Of a DNA stretch of 64,000 nt, positions 1 to 9,577 are shown one piece after another. The stretch comes from CAMDPA01 sp965223035 (lineage in GTDB: Bacteria; Pseudomonadota; Alphaproteobacteria; Rhizobiales; Hyphomicrobiaceae), in assembly GCA_965223035.1 (NCBI GenBank), contig OZ244980.1:3472001-3536000 (forward strand), written 5' to 3'. Position 1 is the first letter of the stretch. Every line of letters begins with the position of its first letter. Under the pieces are notes generated by a model. It did not search any database, was not told the DNA's origin, and was given only the letters and a program-made list of their open reading frames with translations. The position numbers and the translations under genes were made by a program.

Positions 1-1086
1 GACGCCGGTCTCGGTCACCACCGGCAACCACGCATCAACCGCTGGCAGCAGTTGATAGTCCATATTCCAACCGCCATGCATCAAGTGATCGTTGGAAACA
101 TTGATGACCGCCGCGCTCTGTCCCGCGCCCGGAGGGAACGCTTGATTGATGGTCCCGGCCGGGTCGACCCAATCGAGCGCGATGATGACATCGCTCGCTT
201 TGAACAATTCGACGATGTTGGGTCTGAGCCGCCACGGCACCTCACCGGCGTACAGCGGATGGGTCGTTGGAAAGCTTGCCGGGTCCTTGGAGCTGGTGAT
301 CACCCGGGCGCCAATCCACTCGGCGAGCTCGATGCGCTTTTGCCAACCCTCCAGCCCACGCGTGCAGCGGCCCGACAGAATCAACGGATGCTTGGCGCCG
401 GCCAACAGCTTGACGGCTGCATCGATCGTCGCCCGCGGCGGCTCAGGGTCCGCAGGGGGTTGGAAGCGACTGACGTGCTCCAGGCTGGGCGCCGCATCCA
501 CCGGCATTTCCTGGACCGCCGCATCGAAATTGACGTAAACCGGCCCACACGGCCGCGCCTGGGCAATCTGGAACGCACGACGAAGCGATTCCACCGCCGC
601 CCCCGGTGATGCGGGTTGGTCATCCCATTTGGTATAGCCGCGGATCAACGCGCCTTGATCGGCCGCGGTATGTATCCAGTCGATCCATGGCCGCCGCTTC
701 ATCGCATCAACCGGTCCGGTGGCGCCCAAAATCACAACCGGCGCACGGTCGCACCACGCATCGAAAATGCCCATCGTTGCGTGCATCAGTCCGACGTTGG
801 AATGGACTATCGCAATCAGCGGCTGGTCGGTCACCTTGGCATAACCGTGGGCGATGCTGACCGCATGCTCCTCGTGCATGCATACGATCATCTTTGGGTT
901 GGTATCGCCGAGGTAATTCACCAGACTGTCGTGCAGTCCGCGATAGCTGGCGCCCGGATTGAGACAAGCGTAAGGAACATTTTGCTCGCGTAGCGCGGCG
1001 GCGATCACGTCGCTGCCCCAAAGCGTATTGCCACTGCCGCTGTCAGCGGTGACCCGGCCACCGGCGTTAGATGGTTGATCCGACAT
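1..1086 (-). CDS. Thiamine diphosphate-dependent enzyme (acetolactate synthase-like), partial
   Basis: The frame is open from an ATG at 1086 to the left window edge, so the C-terminal part is missing. The N-terminal half has the ThDP-enzyme PYR-domain pattern: NPGASYRG near residues 43-50 and HEEHAVSIAHGYAK near 71-84, where the Glu after His (E72) is the family's cofactor-activating glutamate. A central domain follows (LILSGRCTRG, ALDWVDPAGTINQAF), as in acetolactate synthase, benzoylformate decarboxylase and relatives. The PP domain that would bind the diphosphate lies beyond the window. It is the last visible gene of a minus-strand run with a molybdenum hydroxylase, TcuA and TcuB homologues, so a decarboxylase or carboligase role in that pathway is likelier than amino-acid biosynthesis. 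The exact substrate cannot be read. Confidence 0.8.
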   Translation of the reverse strand, partial: MSDQPSNAGGRVTADSGSGNTLWGSDVIAAALREQNVPYACLNPGASYRGLHDSLVNYLGDTNPKMIVCMHEEHAVSIAHGYAKVTDQPLIAIVHSNVGLMHATMGIFDAWCDRAPVVILGATGPVDAMKRRPWIDWIHTAADQGALIRGYTKWDDQPASPGAAVESLRRAFQIAQARPCGPVYVNFDAAVQEMPVDAAPSLEHVSRFQPPADPEPPRATIDAAVKLLAGAKHPLILSGRCTRGLEGWQKRIELAEWIGARVITSSKDPASFPTTHPLYAGEVPWRLRPNIVELFKASDVIIALDWVDPAGTINQAFPPGAGQSAAVINVSNDHLMHGGWNMDYQLLPAVDAWLPVVTETGV

Positions 1087-1227
1087 GAGCGCTTCCTGTG
1101 CTGTTGGCTGTTACCACGTCATTCAAAGGGAGATCTCAAACCCTGTCCACACGCTTGACCGGGGCCAAACATGGCAATGTCCGAGCAATCAAACACGAGC
1201 AGGTCTGTTTTACGACGCGCCATCGCT

Positions 1228-2370
1228 TCACTCGAAGCTAGCGGTGACGCTTGGCCGCCGCTGTTCCAGCGCATGACGCACGAGCGCCGCGAAGCGGTAA
1301 ATCGCATGCACGAACTTGCCATAGGGCAGCATCACGAACAGGCCCAAAACCACCCCCAGATGGACGGCCAGCAGAATGCCCATCCACTCCGTGCTGCGCC
1401 ATATCAAAACGGCAAAGCCGGTCAGGCTGGTCAAGAACAACAGCGCCAGAAAGCCGTCGTCCATGCCGCGTTGGCGATCGTCCTTGAGCATCGGATCTGC
1501 CCGGTAGCGTAACCATAACAAGCCAGCCGGACCGATCAGCAGCCCGATGCCACCGACGGTGCCTAACACCACGGTCAAGCTGGCGAGACCATAAGGCGCC
1601 TGCCAGCCGAGCAGATAGTGCTTGAATGTCCCTACCGTGGTCGCGGCGAAGCACAAAAGGAAGCCATAAAACGTCAACTGATGAAACTCCTTGCGGGCAA
1701 ACGTCGGCCGTTCGCGCGGATAGGTGCAGCCTTCACCACCACCATCGAGATATTTCAGCGTCAGGGCATCCCACATCGCCTGGCCGAACGCACCGGGCGA
1801 AGCGAAATCACCCATCTTTTCGCCCATGTCGGCCCAGAATTGGCGAAAGCCCATCGCGAACGCGACCAACACGAACACCGCCGCCAGCCCGAAGATCGTC
1901 ACCATCGCTTCGTGCGAGATAACCTGATAGAACGCGCCGGGGCCGACATGTCGACCGAACAACGCATCGGGGCTCACCGTCCAGAACACACCGAACACAA
2001 AAACGACCAAACCCAAGGTCGTGATCAACGCCGTCGCCAGACCGTTGCGGTCATAAAGCCGGCCCATGAAACGTGGCCATGCGTAAGCCTGATAGCTGTC
2101 CTTACGAACCCGGGCGAAGGTTTGTGGCACATTGACCATGAACTCATGCGGTGGTGCATACTGACAGGCGTAATGGCAGGCACCGCAGTTGTGGCAGAGG
2201 TTGGCCAGGTAATTGAGGTCGGCCGCGTTGAACGTGAGCCGGCGCGCCATCGCCGGGAACACCGCGCAAAAACCTTCACAATAGCGACAGGCATTGCAGA
2301 TCTGCATGATCCGCTCCGCCTCGTCGAGCGGCGTGTCGGCCACTTGCATCTTGTACTCAGTTACGGACAT
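1228..2370 (-). CDS. tcuB: TcuB/CitB-like iron-sulfur and membrane haem electron-transfer protein
   Basis: This 380-residue protein resembles tricarballylate utilisation protein B. It has two ferredoxin-type cysteine sets: C25, C28, C31, C35 in CNACRYCEGFC, and C59, C62, C65, C69 in CHNCGACHYAC. Several membrane helices follow with the histidines expected for haem. In Salmonella, TcuB reoxidises the flavin of TcuA and passes electrons to the quinone pool. The ATG at 2370 is chosen because it overlaps the end of the preceding tcuA-like gene by only 14 bp; the frame extends upstream to 2403. The TcuA-TcuB pairing is strong context. The substrate need not be tricarballylate, because molybdenum hydroxylase and ThDP genes flank the pair. 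Confidence 0.88.
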   Translation of the reverse strand: MSVTEYKMQVADTPLDEAERIMQICNACRYCEGFCAVFPAMARRLTFNAADLNYLANLCHNCGACHYACQYAPPHEFMVNVPQTFARVRKDSYQAYAWPRFMGRLYDRNGLATALITTLGLVVFVFGVFWTVSPDALFGRHVGPGAFYQVISHEAMVTIFGLAAVFVLVAFAMGFRQFWADMGEKMGDFASPGAFGQAMWDALTLKYLDGGGEGCTYPRERPTFARKEFHQLTFYGFLLCFAATTVGTFKHYLLGWQAPYGLASLTVVLGTVGGIGLLIGPAGLLWLRYRADPMLKDDRQRGMDDGFLALLFLTSLTGFAVLIWRSTEWMGILLAVHLGVVLGLFVMLPYGKFVHAIYRFAALVRHALEQRRPSVTASFE

Positions 2371-3751
2371 TGCGCGCCGCCTCCTCGCCGGCAATTCGGC
2401 CAAACACGGCGCCGATCGTCATCCCGATCCCTGCCAAGTAGCCCTTCCCGAGCACGTTGCCGGCCATGATCTCGCCAGCCGCGAACATGTTTGCGGCTGG
2501 CTTGCCGTCGGTCATGATGATCTCCGCCCGGTCGTTGACGGTCGTGCCGAGGTAGGTAAACGTCACGCCGGGCCGAACCGGGTAGGCAAAAAACGGCGGC
2601 TGATCGATGGTACGCGCCCAGTGCGTCTTGTCCGGCGTCAGTCCGTCGGTCCGGCAGTCGTCGAGCACCGTAATATCGAATGTCCCGGGGATCACCGCTG
2701 CGTTGAATGTGTTGATGGTCGTCGCCAGGGCATCCGCGCTTATTGCAAGCTTGTCTGCCAGCGCCTCGATGGTATCGGCGCGGATCGGTGGAAAAACCGG
2801 GGGCATGAAGCGCCCGACCGATTTGGCGTCGACGATGACAAAGCCGATCTGGTTGGGCTGTCCGGCAACCAGCCGCCCCCAAATCGCGTAGCGCTTGGGC
2901 CAGAAATCTTCACCCTCGTCATAAAACCGCTGGCCGTCTTGATTGACGACGATCCCAAACGAGACGGCATCGACCCGCGTGGAAATGCCGCCGTCCCACT
3001 TCGGCGCGCGGGCATCGATCGCCACCATGTGCCCTTGCGTGGGATCACCGATCGGCTTGGCGCCGGCCTCAAGCAACAGCTTAAGACAGGCACCGAGGTT
3101 GTAGGGCGTGCCGCGACACAGAAAGTTTTCCGCGGCCGGCCCCCATTCCTTCACGAGCCAGTCAAAGTTGGCTTCGAAGCCGCCCGCAGCAAACACCACT
3201 GCGCGCGCATGGACGGTATGCCTGGTGCCGAGATGGTCGTAGCTGGCCGCGCTGAACCGTCCGTCGCGTACGTCGATGGCGTCGACCTTGGCGTCATAGA
3301 TGACGTCGATACCGAGCCTTTCGGCCGTGTGGTAATAGGCGTTGAGCAGTGCCTTGCCGCCGCCCAGGTAGAATGCGGCAGTGCGCGAAAGCTGCAAGGT
3401 GCCGCCTAACGCCGGCTGAAAGCGCACCCCTTGCTGCTTCATCCAATCGTAGGTGGCCTCCGACCGCGCGATCACCATTCGCGCCAGTTGCTCATTGGTT
3501 TGGCCGCCGGTCACGCGCAAAAGATCTTCCCAGTATTCTTCCTCTGGGTAGGTCTCGGGCATGGTCTCGAACGGCCTGGTATGCATGCAGCGAAAATTGC
3601 GGGTATGGCGCGAGTTGCCGCCACGAAAGTCCTTCGGCGCCGCTTCCAACAGCAAAATCCGCTCCACCCCGCGCCGTTTGGCGGAGATGGCCGCAGCGAT
3701 CCCCGCGTTACCGCCGCCGATCACGAGCACATCGTAACTCGGTCCAGTCAA
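2357..3751 (-). CDS. tcuA: TcuA-like FAD-dependent dehydrogenase
   Basis: This is a flavoprotein of the succinate dehydrogenase/fumarate reductase FAD-binding family, closest in feel to tricarballylate dehydrogenase TcuA. The N-terminal dinucleotide motif is VLVIGGGNAGIAAA, and the C-terminal flavin motif is around AAGEIMAGNVLGKGYLAGIG. In the known system TcuA oxidises tricarballylate to cis-aconitate and hands electrons to TcuB, whose gene follows directly. The open frame runs upstream into the preceding gene, so the start must be internal. I chose TTG at 3751, which sits behind a GAAGGTGAG ribosome-binding site and gives 464 residues, near the family length. The upstream molybdenum hydroxylase ends at 3796, leaving 44 bp. 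Confidence 0.87.
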   Translation of the reverse strand: MTGPSYDVLVIGGGNAGIAAAISAKRRGVERILLLEAAPKDFRGGNSRHTRNFRCMHTRPFETMPETYPEEEYWEDLLRVTGGQTNEQLARMVIARSEATYDWMKQQGVRFQPALGGTLQLSRTAAFYLGGGKALLNAYYHTAERLGIDVIYDAKVDAIDVRDGRFSAASYDHLGTRHTVHARAVVFAAGGFEANFDWLVKEWGPAAENFLCRGTPYNLGACLKLLLEAGAKPIGDPTQGHMVAIDARAPKWDGGISTRVDAVSFGIVVNQDGQRFYDEGEDFWPKRYAIWGRLVAGQPNQIGFVIVDAKSVGRFMPPVFPPIRADTIEALADKLAISADALATTINTFNAAVIPGTFDITVLDDCRTDGLTPDKTHWARTIDQPPFFAYPVRPGVTFTYLGTTVNDRAEIIMTDGKPAANMFAAGEIMAGNVLGKGYLAGIGMTIGAVFGRIAGEEAARNVRN

Positions 3752-3795
3752 CGTCTCACCTTCATCAGTTTTGCACAAAGCCCGCTGGTTGCGTG

Positions 3796-6090
3796 TCAAG
3801 GCGCCGGACGTCGCGCCGCCGCGATCAGGGTCCACAAACGCTCCGGCGTGATCGGCACCCGATCGGGCTCGACGCCGAGCGATGACAGGGCATCGGCCAC
3901 CGCATTCACCACTGCGCCAGCCACCGGAATGATGCCGCCCTCCCCTGCCCCCTTGGCACCGAGCGGATTGTTCGGACTGGGATGTAGCTCGGTGCTGACG
4001 CAACGGACCTGGGCGAAGTCGCAAGCCAGGGGAAGTTGATAGTCCGCCAGCGTCCCGACCAGCAGTTGCCCGTCGCGATCGTAGATCAATTCCTCGCCAA
4101 ACACTGCGCCCAGTCCTTGGACAGCCGCGCCTAGCACCTGACCATGCAGCGTCTCGGGATTGATGATGCGCCCGACATCATCGACCACAGAATAGTCCAG
4201 CACCTCCACGTGCCCCGTCCCGGGATCGACCGCCACGTGCGCCACGGCAGTGCCGTAGGTGAAGGTCGGCTTGGAGTTATGAAACACACCGTCGACGGCC
4301 AACCCTTGGTCGGCGATCTGTGCCAAGCTCACCGTGCGTCCATCTGCGACGCGCGCCACCCCCGCCTCGATCGTGACGGCATCCGGCGCCACACCGAGAC
4401 GCAGCGCCGCCGCCGCTTGAAACGCCGCCAACAGCGTTTCGGCGGCATCGATCACCGCACAGCCGCCCATCACCGTCGCCCGCGATCCATACGACCCGAA
4501 GCCCTCCATCAGCAGGTCGGTGGAGCCGTGCTTGACCGCGATCTGCTCGATCGGAATGTCGAGCGCATCCGCCGCGATCTGGGCAAAAATCGTCTCGATA
4601 CCTTGGCCGACGCTGGACGAACCAACCATCAAATTGATGCGCCCATCGGCGCCGAGAGCCATCCGCGCATGCTCGCGCGGTCCCGACGCGCCACCTTCCA
4701 CAAAGCAGGCCACGCCAAGCCCGTGGTAGCGGCCATCCACCAATTGCCCAGACAACGACGACTTCGCCTGCCAGTCGGCGACCTTGATGCTGGCTTCGAA
4801 GCCTTGCCGATAATCGCCGCTGTCCAGCGAGGTCACATCCCAGCCGGCGGCGGGCTCGATCATCACCATCTCATAGGGGATCTCGGCATGCGGGATCAGG
4901 TTGCGGCGCCTGATCTCGAGGCGATCTATGCCCAATTGCTGAGCAGCTTGATCGAGCGTGCGCTCGAAGAAAAAGCAAGCCTCATAGCGGCCCGGTCCGC
5001 GATAGGTTCCAGCCGGGGTCTTGTTGGTCACGACCGCATGACTGCGCGCGGCGAAATTTGCCACCTTGTAGGGGCCGGTCAGGAACTGCGCAGCGTTGCG
5101 CACCGCCGTGGTCCCGTTCGGCCGCATGTAAGCGCCGATGTTGCACAAGATCTCCGCGCGCACGGCGAGGATCGTGCCGTCCCCGGTCAACGCCATCTCG
5201 ATATCGCAGACGGCTTCACGCGCATGGCCGATGGCCAGCAAGTGTTCGCGGCGATCTTCGATCCATTTGATCGGCCGCCCAAACGTGCGCGCGGCGATCC
5301 CGATCAAGGCGTCTTCCGGATAAAACTCACCGCGCGCGCCGAACCCGCCGCCGACATCATATTCGATGTAGTCAACCTGGGAGTCCGCCAGATCCAACAC
5401 CTGGGCCATGGCGCGCCGGTTAAAGAACGGCAGTTTCGCCGCCCCCGACACGGTCAGATGCTGTTTGGCGTCATCCCATTCGGCCAGCAGCCCGCGCGTC
5501 TCCATCGGCAGCGCCGTTTGCCGCCCGGTCGCCAAGCTGCGCTTCAGAACCAGGTGCGCCGCCCGCAGCGCCTGATCGACATCTCCACGCGCGCCGTGAA
5601 AGGTGGCGGCGACATTACCCTCCGGTGCATCGTCAAACAGGCGCGTATCGCCGGCAAAGGCCGAGCGCGGATCAACCACCACGGGCAACGGGTCGATCTC
5701 GACCTCGATCAACGCCAACGCGTCCTCCGCGATCGACTGGGTGTCGGCCAGTACCATGGCTAACGGTTCCCCGACGTAGCGCACGCGCGCCACGGCCATC
5801 ACCGGCTGTGCGTAGGGAACGATGGATGGGATCGGCCGACGAAACGGAATGGTCGGCACCGGCGCGCCAAGCTCGTGCCCGCTCAACACGGCATTGACAC
5901 CGCGCACGGCCAGCGCCGGACGGGGATCGATGCGACGAATGAGCCCATGCGCCAGCGGCGCGCGCAGCACCGCCATGTGCCATTGGCCCGGCCGGTCCAG
6001 GTCGCCGACGAATTGGCCCGCGCCGCGCAGAAACCGCAGATCCTCAACGCGCTCGATCGGGGCGCCGATGTAGGTATTGACGCCCTGCAT
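3796..6090 (-). CDS. Molybdenum hydroxylase large subunit (xanthine/CO dehydrogenase family), without local partner subunits
   Basis: This 764-residue protein has the molybdopterin-binding large-subunit architecture: an N-terminal a/b-hammerhead domain (IERVEDLRFLRGAGQFVGDL) and then the Mo-cofactor domains with DVGGGFGARGEFYPED, AGTYRGPGRYEACFF and GAKGAGEGG. The form I CO dehydrogenase active-site loop AYXCSFR is absent and the TYRGPGR version is present, so this is a hydroxylase-type relative rather than a CO oxidiser. Such enzymes normally work with an FAD subunit and a 2Fe-2S subunit, but neither is adjacent. The downstream genes are tcuA- and tcuB-like, so electrons might be handed on differently or the partners may lie elsewhere. 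ATG at 6090 begins a hammerhead domain of normal length. Confidence 0.9.
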   Translation of the reverse strand: MQGVNTYIGAPIERVEDLRFLRGAGQFVGDLDRPGQWHMAVLRAPLAHGLIRRIDPRPALAVRGVNAVLSGHELGAPVPTIPFRRPIPSIVPYAQPVMAVARVRYVGEPLAMVLADTQSIAEDALALIEVEIDPLPVVVDPRSAFAGDTRLFDDAPEGNVAATFHGARGDVDQALRAAHLVLKRSLATGRQTALPMETRGLLAEWDDAKQHLTVSGAAKLPFFNRRAMAQVLDLADSQVDYIEYDVGGGFGARGEFYPEDALIGIAARTFGRPIKWIEDRREHLLAIGHAREAVCDIEMALTGDGTILAVRAEILCNIGAYMRPNGTTAVRNAAQFLTGPYKVANFAARSHAVVTNKTPAGTYRGPGRYEACFFFERTLDQAAQQLGIDRLEIRRRNLIPHAEIPYEMVMIEPAAGWDVTSLDSGDYRQGFEASIKVADWQAKSSLSGQLVDGRYHGLGVACFVEGGASGPREHARMALGADGRINLMVGSSSVGQGIETIFAQIAADALDIPIEQIAVKHGSTDLLMEGFGSYGSRATVMGGCAVIDAAETLLAAFQAAAALRLGVAPDAVTIEAGVARVADGRTVSLAQIADQGLAVDGVFHNSKPTFTYGTAVAHVAVDPGTGHVEVLDYSVVDDVGRIINPETLHGQVLGAAVQGLGAVFGEELIYDRDGQLLVGTLADYQLPLACDFAQVRCVSTELHPSPNNPLGAKGAGEGGIIPVAGAVVNAVADALSSLGVEPDRVPITPERLWTLIAAARRPAP

Positions 6091-6357
6091 TGATATCGAC
6101 CTCCGTCAGGCTGGTCGCCGCGGCCATCCCGCCGATATCCGCATGCGATGCCGTGCGCCTTGGCGCGATGCATATGACGGGGCCAGCCGCAGCTCCGACG
6201 CGAGCGCCCACGCGCGACCGCGTCTGTTTGCTGTTCGCTTCGTTGATCTCGCGCAGCACTGTTGTAAGTTTGCGGTAGCTTGTCAATGAAGCGCGATGGG
6301 GTGCGATGACGGGACAGTCTCGACGCCATACCCACGACCAACCCTTCGGAAACGCCG

Positions 6358-7347
6358 ATGTCAGCCAGGTTGCCGCTTACGCTCGCCTGTGGGGACTACG
6401 AGATCGTTCGTGCGTTGAAGGAGGGGAGCGTCAAGCCTGACGGCATCGAACTCACGGTGCTGACTGAGATGGATTCCAACACCCGCCACCATCGGTTTTT
6501 GAAGGGCCGCGAGTTCGACCTGGCCGAAGTGTCGTCCTGCTCCTATATCGTCGCGCGCGGCTTGGGCCATCCCTTTGTGGCGCTACCGGTGTTTCTGCAT
6601 CGCCGATTTCGCCACGGCTCGATCTATGTCAACACCGCCAAAGCCATCACCGAACCGCAGCACTTGAATGGACGCCGCGTCGGCGTGAAGGCGTGGCAGG
6701 CCAGCGCGGGGCTGTGGATGCGGGGGATCTTGGCAAGCAATTACGGCGTTCGACTGCGTTCGATCACCTGGTTCACCGATCTTGACGAGCACGTCGAGTT
6801 ACCGCCGCCCCCGGGCTTTGACATCACCTACGTGGGCGAACACCGATCGGTGGAGCAGATGCTCGCCGATGGAGAGCTCGATGCCCTAATCCATCCCGAC
6901 CAGATCGCACCGCTCAAGCATCGTGACCCGCGCGTTGCCCGCCTGTTCCCCGACGTCAAGCGTGAGCAGATTGCCTATTTTCAACGCACCGGCATCTTTC
7001 CGATCATGCACGTTCTGGGCCTGAAGCACGACATCGTGACGCGTCACCCTTGGGTACCATTGAACCTGATGATCGCGTTTGAGCAGGCGAAAGCGTTGGC
7101 CATGGCGCGCCTGGACAATCCGCGCGTGGTTCCGCTGGCACTTTGGGAGGAGGCTTGGGCCGAGCAGCTGGCCCTGCTTGGTCCGGACCCTTGGCAGTAC
7201 GGCCTCGGCCCGACCAATAGCAAGACGCTGGAAACGCTGGTCGGCTATTGTCACGCCCAGGGGCTGATCGACCGACAGGTGGCGCTGGACCAGCTGTTCT
7301 TGGATCCGACCGCCGGGGCGAAACGGGACGGCATCTTCCGCTATTGA
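6358..7347 (+). CDS. 4,5-dihydroxyphthalate decarboxylase-like / substrate-binding-fold protein
   Basis: This 329-residue protein opens LPLTLACGDYEIVRALKEG and continues with EMDSNTRHHRFLKGREFDLAEVSS, the pattern of the Pht5 (4,5-dihydroxyphthalate decarboxylase) family, which shares the periplasmic-binding-protein fold. There is no signal peptide, which favours a cytoplasmic enzyme or sensor over a transporter receptor. Many homologues are annotated only as ABC substrate-binding proteins, so the decarboxylase activity is not certain. It is divergent from the molybdenum hydroxylase operon, with 267 bp between the two starts, and may share its regulation. The ATG at 6358 has no strong ribosome-binding site but fits the usual N-terminus. 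Confidence 0.8.
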   Translation: MSARLPLTLACGDYEIVRALKEGSVKPDGIELTVLTEMDSNTRHHRFLKGREFDLAEVSSCSYIVARGLGHPFVALPVFLHRRFRHGSIYVNTAKAITEPQHLNGRRVGVKAWQASAGLWMRGILASNYGVRLRSITWFTDLDEHVELPPPPGFDITYVGEHRSVEQMLADGELDALIHPDQIAPLKHRDPRVARLFPDVKREQIAYFQRTGIFPIMHVLGLKHDIVTRHPWVPLNLMIAFEQAKALAMARLDNPRVVPLALWEEAWAEQLALLGPDPWQYGLGPTNSKTLETLVGYCHAQGLIDRQVALDQLFLDPTAGAKRDGIFRY

Positions 7348-7414
7348 AGGGGGTCAGGCGGACCGGCACCACGGGTGCCAGCGACCGCCTGATCCGGCTG
7401 CTGCTGAGATCTTT

Positions 7415-7434
7415 GAGGCCTATTGGTTGGCCTC
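7415..7434. terminator. Short hairpin between convergent genes, possible weak terminator
   Basis: GAGGCC (7415-7420) and GGCCTC (7429-7434) form a 6-bp stem with an 8-nt loop, followed by TTT on the plus strand. It lies 68 bp after the plus-strand decarboxylase-like gene and overlaps the stop codon of the minus-strand PRC gene. The stem is short and the U-tract weak. Confidence 0.3.
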
Positions 7435-7962
7435 TTTCGACTTTGCCTGATCCGGCTGGGTCATCTGCTCGCGCACGTTTTGCACAGCGTCGCCGGCCTG
7501 CTTGCTGAGTTCAAGCGCCTTGTCCTTGGCAACCTTCAACCAATCGCCGGCCTTCTTTTTGGCTCGCTCCGTGCGACCGGGTTCGGTAGCGACATAGGCG
7601 GCCGCTGCCTTCAGCTGTGCCGGAGAAGCATTGAGCACCAGCACCCGGGCCCCTTCCACCACCGGACCGAGTCGGACTGCGGAATAAGGCACGGCGACAT
7701 TCTTGGACCCGAGACCGAGGAAGCCACCGACACCGATGACAATTGCCTTCGCGCGGCCTTCACCATCGAGCACCAGATCGATCAGCTTGCCGACCTGGTC
7801 ACCCTTGTTGTTGAGAACCGGCGTACCTGCCATGCGAACGACCGCAACCTCGCCGTCCTGTTGCTTGGTCAAAAACCTCACATCCTCCGCGATGGCCAGC
7901 GGCGCCGCGGCAAAGCTTGTGAGGAGCGCGACCATCCCGAGAGCGGCTATGGATCGGTTCAT
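7420..7962 (-). CDS. Exported PRC-barrel domain protein
   Basis: This 180-residue protein starts with a clear signal peptide (MNRSIAALGMVALLTSFAAA, likely cleaved after PLAIA). A PRC-barrel follows: VVRMAGTPVLNNKGDQVGKLIDLVLDGEGRAKAIVIGVGG. The C-terminal third is charged and lysine-rich and looks helical. PRC-barrels occur in photosynthetic reaction-centre H subunits, the RNA-maturation factor RimM and many small envelope proteins of alphaproteobacteria with no defined role. Nothing adjacent suggests photosynthesis. It stands alone between convergent and divergent neighbours. Confidence 0.85.
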   Translation of the reverse strand: MNRSIAALGMVALLTSFAAAPLAIAEDVRFLTKQQDGEVAVVRMAGTPVLNNKGDQVGKLIDLVLDGEGRAKAIVIGVGGFLGLGSKNVAVPYSAVRLGPVVEGARVLVLNASPAQLKAAAAYVATEPGRTERAKKKAGDWLKVAKDKALELSKQAGDAVQNVREQMTQPDQAKSKEANQ

Positions 7963-8175
7963 TGCTGTGTCTCCTTAAGTTTCAGTCAACCGAGCCGGCA
8001 CTCTTGCTCCGAACGTCCATAAGGTGCTGTCGAACCGCAAACGCCTGCTCGGTCTGATGACGGTGCAGCCCCCAAGGTCCTCACATAAGCGATCATGGGA
8101 TATAGGCAACCGCTGGAATGGGAAAATTGCCATTCTGCCGCTCGCGACACACCGAATGACGACGCAATCGGCCAA

Positions 8176-9429
8176 TCAGATTACGGAATCTTCTCGCTTG
8201 CGCTCATCGAGCATCGCCATGGCAGCCCGTTCGCGCATCATGTTGACGAACCGCACGAATAGGTAATGGCTGTCCTGTGGCCCCGGCGAGGCCTCGGGGT
8301 GATACTGAACCGAGAATACCGGTTGATGTTCGACCCGGATGCCGCAGTTGCTCCCGTCGAACAGGGAGATGTGCGTTTCGACCACACCGGCGGGCAGGCT
8401 GTCGCGGTCGACGGTAAAACCGTGGTTCATCGACGTGATCTCCACCTTCCCGGTGGTAAAGTCCTTGACCGGATGATTGGCGCCGTGATGCCCTTGATGC
8501 ATTTTTTTGGTGCGGGCACCGAGCGCCAGGCTGAGCAATTGATGGCCAAGACAAATGCCGAACACGGGTAACCCGCTGGCCAGAACCTTGCGGATTTCCG
8601 GCACCGCATAAACCCCCGTCGCCGCCGGATCACCAGGTCCATTGGACAGGAAAACGCCAGCCGGCGCCCGCGCTAAAATGTCATCCGCCGACGTGGTGGC
8701 CGGCACCACCGTCACCCGGCAGCCCGCGCTGGCCAAGCACCGCAAAATGTTGCGTTTAAGCCCAAAATCGATGGCGACCACGTGGAACGTCGGCTGATCT
8801 TGTTGACCGTAGCCGGCATTCCAGCGCCACCGCGTCTCGGTCCAGGTGTAACTTTGACCGGTGGTGACGTCTGGCACCAGGTCCATGCCCTCGATGCCCG
8901 CCCACGCCGCCGCTTGCGCTTTCAGATCGGCAAGATCGAAGCGCCCACCCGGATCGTGTGCGATCAGACCGTTCGGCATTCCCGACGCCCGGATCCGCGC
9001 CGTCAGCGCCCGCGTATCGACGCCGCAAAGCGCAATCAATCCCCGCGCTTTGAGCCATTGATCGAAGTGCTGCAGCGCGCGGTAGTTGGACGGTTCGGTT
9101 ATGCCCGCCCGCAACACGCAACCACGCACGCCGGAACGCGCCGCCAGATTGGAGGTCTCGGTGTCCTCCTGATTGGTGCCGACGTTGCCGATATGCGGAA
9201 AGGTGAAGGTGATGATCTGACCGGCATAGGATGGATCGGTCAAAATCTCCTGGTACCCCGTCATCGCGGTGTTAAAGCAAACCTCGCCGACCTGCGCGCC
9301 CGTCGCGCCGAGCCCCTTGCCCTCGATGATCGTGCCGTCGGCAAGCACCAGCACCGCCGTCGACGGCTGATCGCCCCAACCGGGTGGCCCCGCCCCCATT
9401 TGTCCCCCCGCACGAACCGTCGCGTCCAC
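8176..9429 (-). CDS. carA: Carbamoyl-phosphate synthase small subunit
   Basis: CarA is the glutamine amidotransferase subunit that feeds ammonia to CarB for arginine and pyrimidine synthesis. The N-terminal CarA domain is seen in GEVCFNTAMTGYQEILTDPSYAGQ. The class I amidotransferase triad is C293 (GICLGHQLL), H377 and E379 (QYHPEASPGP). At 417 residues it is slightly long because of about 23 extra N-terminal residues before AVLVLADGT; an internal start at 9399 (Met11) is possible. It is divergent from the GatB/YqeY gene. carB is not in the window. Confidence 0.97.
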   Translation of the reverse strand: MDATVRAGGQMGAGPPGWGDQPSTAVLVLADGTIIEGKGLGATGAQVGEVCFNTAMTGYQEILTDPSYAGQIITFTFPHIGNVGTNQEDTETSNLAARSGVRGCVLRAGITEPSNYRALQHFDQWLKARGLIALCGVDTRALTARIRASGMPNGLIAHDPGGRFDLADLKAQAAAWAGIEGMDLVPDVTTGQSYTWTETRWRWNAGYGQQDQPTFHVVAIDFGLKRNILRCLASAGCRVTVVPATTSADDILARAPAGVFLSNGPGDPAATGVYAVPEIRKVLASGLPVFGICLGHQLLSLALGARTKKMHQGHHGANHPVKDFTTGKVEITSMNHGFTVDRDSLPAGVVETHISLFDGSNCGIRVEHQPVFSVQYHPEASPGPQDSHYLFVRFVNMMRERAAMAMLDERKREDSVI

Positions 9430-9577
9430 ACCATGCTCCGACGCTGATGCACCTCAATCGCCCGCGCGGAACCTATGCGCGCCGATCCTCGCCGTCAATG
9501 AACAGCAATCAATGTGCAGCACCTTGTGGGTGACCGCGGCCGCACGTACATCTTGCGCGAACGAAAGGAGACGAAAC

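Noticed and set aside
2294..3409. Long plus-strand open frame (371 residues) antisense to tcuA
   Set aside because: It is the mirror of a clear flavoprotein gene; composition rich in Arg/His/Pro and no motif. Such antisense frames are common at this GC content.
4144..5763. Long plus-strand open frame (539 residues) antisense to the molybdenum hydroxylase gene
   Set aside because: Shadow of a well-supported gene, Arg/His-rich with no domain.
7420..7962. Photosynthetic reaction-centre H subunit
   Set aside because: Only the PRC-barrel is shared; the protein has a signal peptide and no photosynthesis gene is nearby.
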